Part shown: in pieces, positions 61,301 to 64,000 of the stretch
Layout: each line of letters starts with the position of its first letter
Position numbering within the stretch: the stretch's first letter is position 1
NCBI GenBank assembly: GCA_026874595.1
Contig: CM049310.1
Span: 91,416,556-91,480,555 of the forward strand
DNA from: Sipunculus nudus
Lineage: Eukaryota; Annelida; Sipuncula; Golfingiida; Sipunculidae
Reading direction: 5' to 3'
Length of the DNA stretch: 64,000 bases
The notes under the pieces: generated by a model
The model's database searches: none
What the model was told of the DNA's origin: nothing
Seen by the model: only the letters and a program-made list of their open reading frames with translations
Made by a program: the position numbers and the translations under genes

Positions 61301-63281
61301 TTGTTGTCAACAAAACCATGTTTATCAACAACTTTAAAATAAACAAGTTCACGCATCCGTCACGGGGACATCATATGAATTTTACTTCACAGGAATTACC
61401 TAGAAACTATTTATACTTACGCATACATAAAAACTACAGAAAAGGAAGCTAATTTGGTTTCTCCTCAGGGTATTTTTATACCTTTTGATAAACCAGCATT
61501 GTTCTAGTATTCATGTTTATTCCAGGTACTTTGGCGGATGACGCCCCGTGTTCCATCCCTCTATATCTTCCAATAGCCGTGTCTGTGGCGACGGGACCTA
61601 AAGATAAGTCCGTCCCAGCCTACCAGTGGCAAGCCATGATGAAAAAACTCAAGGAGCAAGCGTCTGAGTGCGACTACTCAAAGCACCCGATGAACAAAGG
61701 CAAGAGAGACCCTTATACTCAGGATATTACGTCAAAGACCTTATAGTTTGATGATTAGGGGATTGTTTGAACGGAACATTCTTTGCTGACTCAAGATCTA
61801 AGACCAAACCAAAAATAATATTCTCAAGAATCTGGGACAAATATATGGCGCCTCCAATGTAATATATTGTCGAGATTAATATACGTTAAAGTCAACCACT
61901 TTACTGGAAGAATTAAAATATGTTTGAAAATATATGAAATTATGCATAAGAAAAACACAAAGTATAATCTGTGTTACCTTTATGATGAAAACACTGCATT
62001 ATGGTTGTCACACGATTTCATTGAAAGGAGTAAGCTATAAAGCAACAACAATTAACGACATGAATACCGCAGCCCACAGGCGCTGGAACCCCTATTTATA
62101 TAGACAGTGGCTCAAGTGATATTCAGTCTTTATAAACAATCCACTACCATTCCCTGAGCGTTTAACCAGTAATTAACGCTTGCCGATAATTATGTATATA
62201 TAGGAAAGTTGATGGAACAAAATAAAGTCAATAACTATACAAACAGGGATACAAGTGCTCAGCGAAGATTGACTGTGCAAAATTAATTAAGCCCACAAAA
62301 TATATGAGCGGCGGTCTATTGAACAATTTCTGGTGTGGCCTAACTTGCACTTTGGTCTACTGTACAGTATGCAAAAAAGATTTTTTTAAATCAATTTCAA
62401 ATTAGGATTTTACTCAACCAAAACCGTTTTGCTGGTTCAGTCATTATTTTTTTCTTTTTCGGTCTGAAGTACGCATTTTGTATGCATAACTAACATAACT
62501 TGATTACACTTATTCCAATATAACACTGGTCTAAGCGGAGACCCTCTGCAAGCACGCTTTTTAATTGTCTTCATCAGCAATTCTTTTATCTTTCAAAATT
62601 GCCCATGATAACAAAGACTGCATTATTGCTTCTTTTTTATCTATATGATTGCATCGGCAATTATCTTAGGGGTCTAATCTCCTTTTTTATTTATTTCCAT
62701 AGAATACATTTTATTAGTTTCTGAAAACTTTAAACTAGTCAAGTGTCTGTTAACCTTGATGCGTTTTCTTTTCAGAAATCATGGTATATTCTGAGGGAGA
62801 CATTGGACCTGAAAAGATATACGAACGTATAATGCCTCGAGCGATGCTAAAACAGTCAGCGACAAAACCTATTAATACCTTGCCAAGACAACCAACAGCT
62901 GTTGAAAATCCTTACGTGAAGCGCCCCCTACCGCAACCTCCAAGACAAAGCGTACATCCGTATACGGACCTTGACCCGGGAACGATTACAACGAGCAACA
63001 ATCAACCACGTGACCCAGCACGCAAAAGGCATTTCATCCGCTCGGTAGGGGATATCCCGAAAGATATACAGAACCTGTCTGTATCTGAAGTTACAGACTG
63101 TCTCAGGCTGATCAAAATAAAAGAAGACATCGTGTCTAAGTTCAGAGAGAATCAGGTCAACGGTGCATTACTCTGTGAACTGAAAATAGAAGAACTTCAG
63201 CAGGAGTTTGGACTGACTAAATTCGCAGCAAGAAAGGTACATATGTTTTCGTGCGACGGATGGCGACCAGACAGTGAATGA
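58118..63281 (+). CDS. Gene B: GAREM-like CABIT-SAM adaptor, 5 exons, 411 aa
   Basis: The exons are 58118-58351, 59430-59559, 60009-60200, 61526-61699 and 62776-63281, joining into 1236 nt including the stop. Phases are 0,1,1,1 as in gene A. Introns 1-3 are GT-AG; intron 4 has a GC donor. The product has the CABIT-like region (~30-205), a linker with RPLPQPP (293-299, class I SH3 ligand spacing) and YTDL (Tyr306), and a C-terminal SAM domain (~338-411) with NGALLCELKIEELQQEFGL and GWRPD. By family knowledge it should act as a signalling adaptor near receptor tyrosine kinases; this is inferred. It is the tandem paralogue of gene A, 9.2 kb downstream on the same strand. No canonical polyadenylation signal is visible before the window end. 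Confidence 0.88.
58391..58533 (+). repeat. Dispersed repeat R3, copy 1 (gene B intron 1)
   Basis: Shares TTTATTTCTTTATCCATA and the AAACCAACAATTTCAATTTT end with the segment at the right edge of the window. Confidence 0.5.
59430..59559 (+). CDS. Gene B exon 2 (residues 79-122)
   Basis: Acceptor TTCCAACAG, donor GTAAGC, 130 bp, phase 0 to 1. It encodes TQPRVVAKDLDYGQG and SIPLDYPIQFEILDK, the best-conserved block between the two paralogues. Confidence 0.9.
59753..59865. repeat. GGACTCGGA-type degenerate repeat (gene B intron 2)
   Basis: Repeated GACTCGG, GGACTC and ACTCGGACTCGGAT words; a related GACTCGAG-rich region occurs at 52838-52875 and 53150-53215. Confidence 0.6.
60009..60200 (+). 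CDS. Gene B exon 3 (residues 122-186)
   Basis: Acceptor AATAATAG, donor GTAGGT, 192 bp, phase 1 to 1. It encodes IVKTQKLPVSVRMF and the helix LRLEMEYQDKYLLGYRVVK, matching gene A exon 3 residue for residue in length. Confidence 0.9.
60260..60525 (+). repeat. Dispersed repeat R1, copy 3 (gene B intron 3)
   Basis: Shares TCATGTGCCGGATCCACACC, TTTGCCCATTCCCGAAATG, CATGAAACTCCGTTCATGAT and GCATACCCTCCTGGCGGAG with the other R1 copies. Confidence 0.7.
61140..61370 (+). repeat. Dispersed repeat R2 (gene B intron 3)
   Basis: The longest copy: AAGTGGGGGAGCAC, CATTCAACAAGG, GTTTTGCAAACAGCGTTTTG, CCACCTTAGGTTATAATACG, GTTTATCAACAAC and AACAAGTTCACGCATCCGTC. Confidence 0.6.
61526..61699 (+). CDS. Gene B exon 4 (residues 186-244), GC donor
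   Basis: Acceptor TTTATTCCAG. The frame has PCSIPLYLPIAVSVATGP and WQAMMKKLKEQASEC. By alignment to gene A the exon must end at AAC-AAA-G, and the next bases are GCAAGA, a close match to the GC-donor consensus. No GT donor gives the right phase before the in-frame stop at 61744-61746. Reading through instead would end the protein 15 codons later without linker or SAM domain. Confidence 0.82.
62776..63281 (+). CDS. Gene B exon 5: linker and SAM domain (residues 244-411)
   Basis: Acceptor TTTTCTTTTCAG; the codon for Glu244 is split across the junction, parallel to Asp236 in gene A. It encodes the linker with PYVKRPLPQPPR and PYTDL and the complete SAM domain, ending at TGA 63279-63281. Apart from the YxxL motif and polyproline stretch the linker is hardly alignable to gene A. 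Confidence 0.92.
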
Positions 63282-63346
63282 AAAGAGAAAAGTGATCAAA
63301 TATAGACCGCGGTCAATACAATAGACCATAGCATTTACACGTCCGT

Positions 63347-63496
63347 GGAGACTTTTGGTCTCCTTTATATTTTACCTTCATTGTTTGACATACAGGGGAG
63401 ACTTTCGGTCTCCTTTATATTTTACCTTCATTTATTTGACATACAGGGGAGACTTTTGGTCTCCTTTATATTTTACCTTAATTGTTTGACATACAG
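63347..63496. repeat. 50-bp hairpin repeat, three copies, after gene B
   Basis: Units start at 63347, 63397 and 63448; each opens with GGAGACTTTTGGTCTCC, a 7-bp-stem hairpin, followed by TTTATATTTTACCTTCAT and TTTGACATACAG. It starts 66 bp after the gene B stop and is probably in the 3' untranslated region. Confidence 0.85.
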
Positions 63497-63670
63497 TTAA
63501 CCATCGCCTTACGGTCATCTCGTCTTATCGACCACCTCGAAATATTGGCCACGTATTTAGGGTCCCGATCGTTATTGCTCTCTTTATAAGATCTCGTTCA
63601 GACGACCCCCTCGAACATGCGACCACTTTATAGAGGTACCGTTGGTGGTCGTAATTTCGAGGATTTACTG
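63494..63670. mobile_element. Possible pogo-like MITE downstream of gene B
   Basis: 177 bp starting CAGTTAACCATCG and ending CGAGGATTTACTG, with TA on both sides. The inverted match is imperfect, but CAGT...ACTG ends, TA flanks, size and TCGAC-rich interior parallel 1661-1844. Confidence 0.5.
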
Positions 63671-63892
63671 TACTCTAGAAATACAAGGATCGGCTGAGAC
63701 AGGTACCTCTGATATGGTCGAAGATGTGCAGAGCCGAAAGGTTATAGTCAGAAAAAGCAATGCATTTCGAAACTGATATGTCGACCGTTAGCTTTGTCTA
63801 GGTTTGAAATGTGATTTATTTTTTGCCTGCAAACCAGCATTCGTATACTAATTAAGCCTGCCGAGAAAAAATAAGGTTAGGCTTATGTAGGT

Positions 63893-64000
63893 TGATGAGT
63901 TTATTTCTTTATCCATACTGAGGTTAAAAAAATGTTTTGGGTTGACCCGGCCTAGGTCCCCCCCCCCCCTCCCCGAGTGTCAAACCACCGATTTCAATTT
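63893..64000 (+). repeat. Dispersed repeat R3, copy 2, cut by the window end
   Basis: TTTATTTCTTTATCCATA at 63900 and AAACCACCGATTTCAATTT at the last bases match 58391-58533. A C-run (63960) separates them. Confidence 0.5.

Noticed and set aside
61700-61746. Gene B ending at the stop after exon 4
   Set aside because: The extra 15 codons have no counterpart in gene A, and a phase-correct GC donor joins to a clear linker-SAM exon; kept only as a possible intron-retained isoform.

Overview
The window is animal nuclear DNA. It has AT-rich non-coding sequence, genes split by GT-AG introns, tRNA-derived SINEs, a Tx1/L1-type LINE, several families of non-autonomous DNA transposons and many microsatellites. 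A lophotrochozoan, most likely a bivalve mollusc, fits best. That assignment rests on the overall repeat style and on the short GAREM-like genes, not on a database match.

Only two host genes can be supported, both on the + strand: gene A (five exons between 38427 and 48892, 408 aa) and gene B (five exons between 58118 and 63281, 411 aa). They are tandem paralogues. Intron phases are the same (0,1,1,1), exons 2 and 3 have identical lengths (130 and 192 bp), and the domain order is the same: a shortened CABIT-like region, a basic/proline-rich linker with a YxxL motif and a polyproline SH3 ligand, and a C-terminal SAM domain ending in GWRP. This is the layout of the GAREM adaptors that link receptor tyrosine kinases to Grb2 and MAPK signalling, but at about half the vertebrate length. 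Gene B intron 4 uses a GC donor.

Region 1-38.3 kb holds no supportable host gene. It carries a hAT-like element with a pogo-like MITE nested in it (1.4-2.2 kb), a TIR element (2.4-2.9 kb), a Foldback-like element (13.5-14.8 kb), a Helitron carrying a 280-bp tandem repeat with paired GGTGGCGCCACC palindromes (20.7-22.4 kb), an inactivated Tx1/L1-like LINE with target-site duplications (26.8-31.3 kb), and SINE copies.

Gene A introns are full of repeats. Intron 3 contains a TTTA-flanked transposon that holds two further insertions. It runs directly into a 34-copy, 55-bp satellite that stops 65 bp before exon 4. The spacer between the genes (48.9-58.1 kb) carries long TA and ATT microsatellites and a second TTTA-flanked element inserted into the tRNA-like head of a SINE. 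Gene B is followed by a three-copy hairpin repeat and a second pogo-like MITE.

All exon boundaries are read from splice signals plus paralogue agreement; no transcript evidence is available here.
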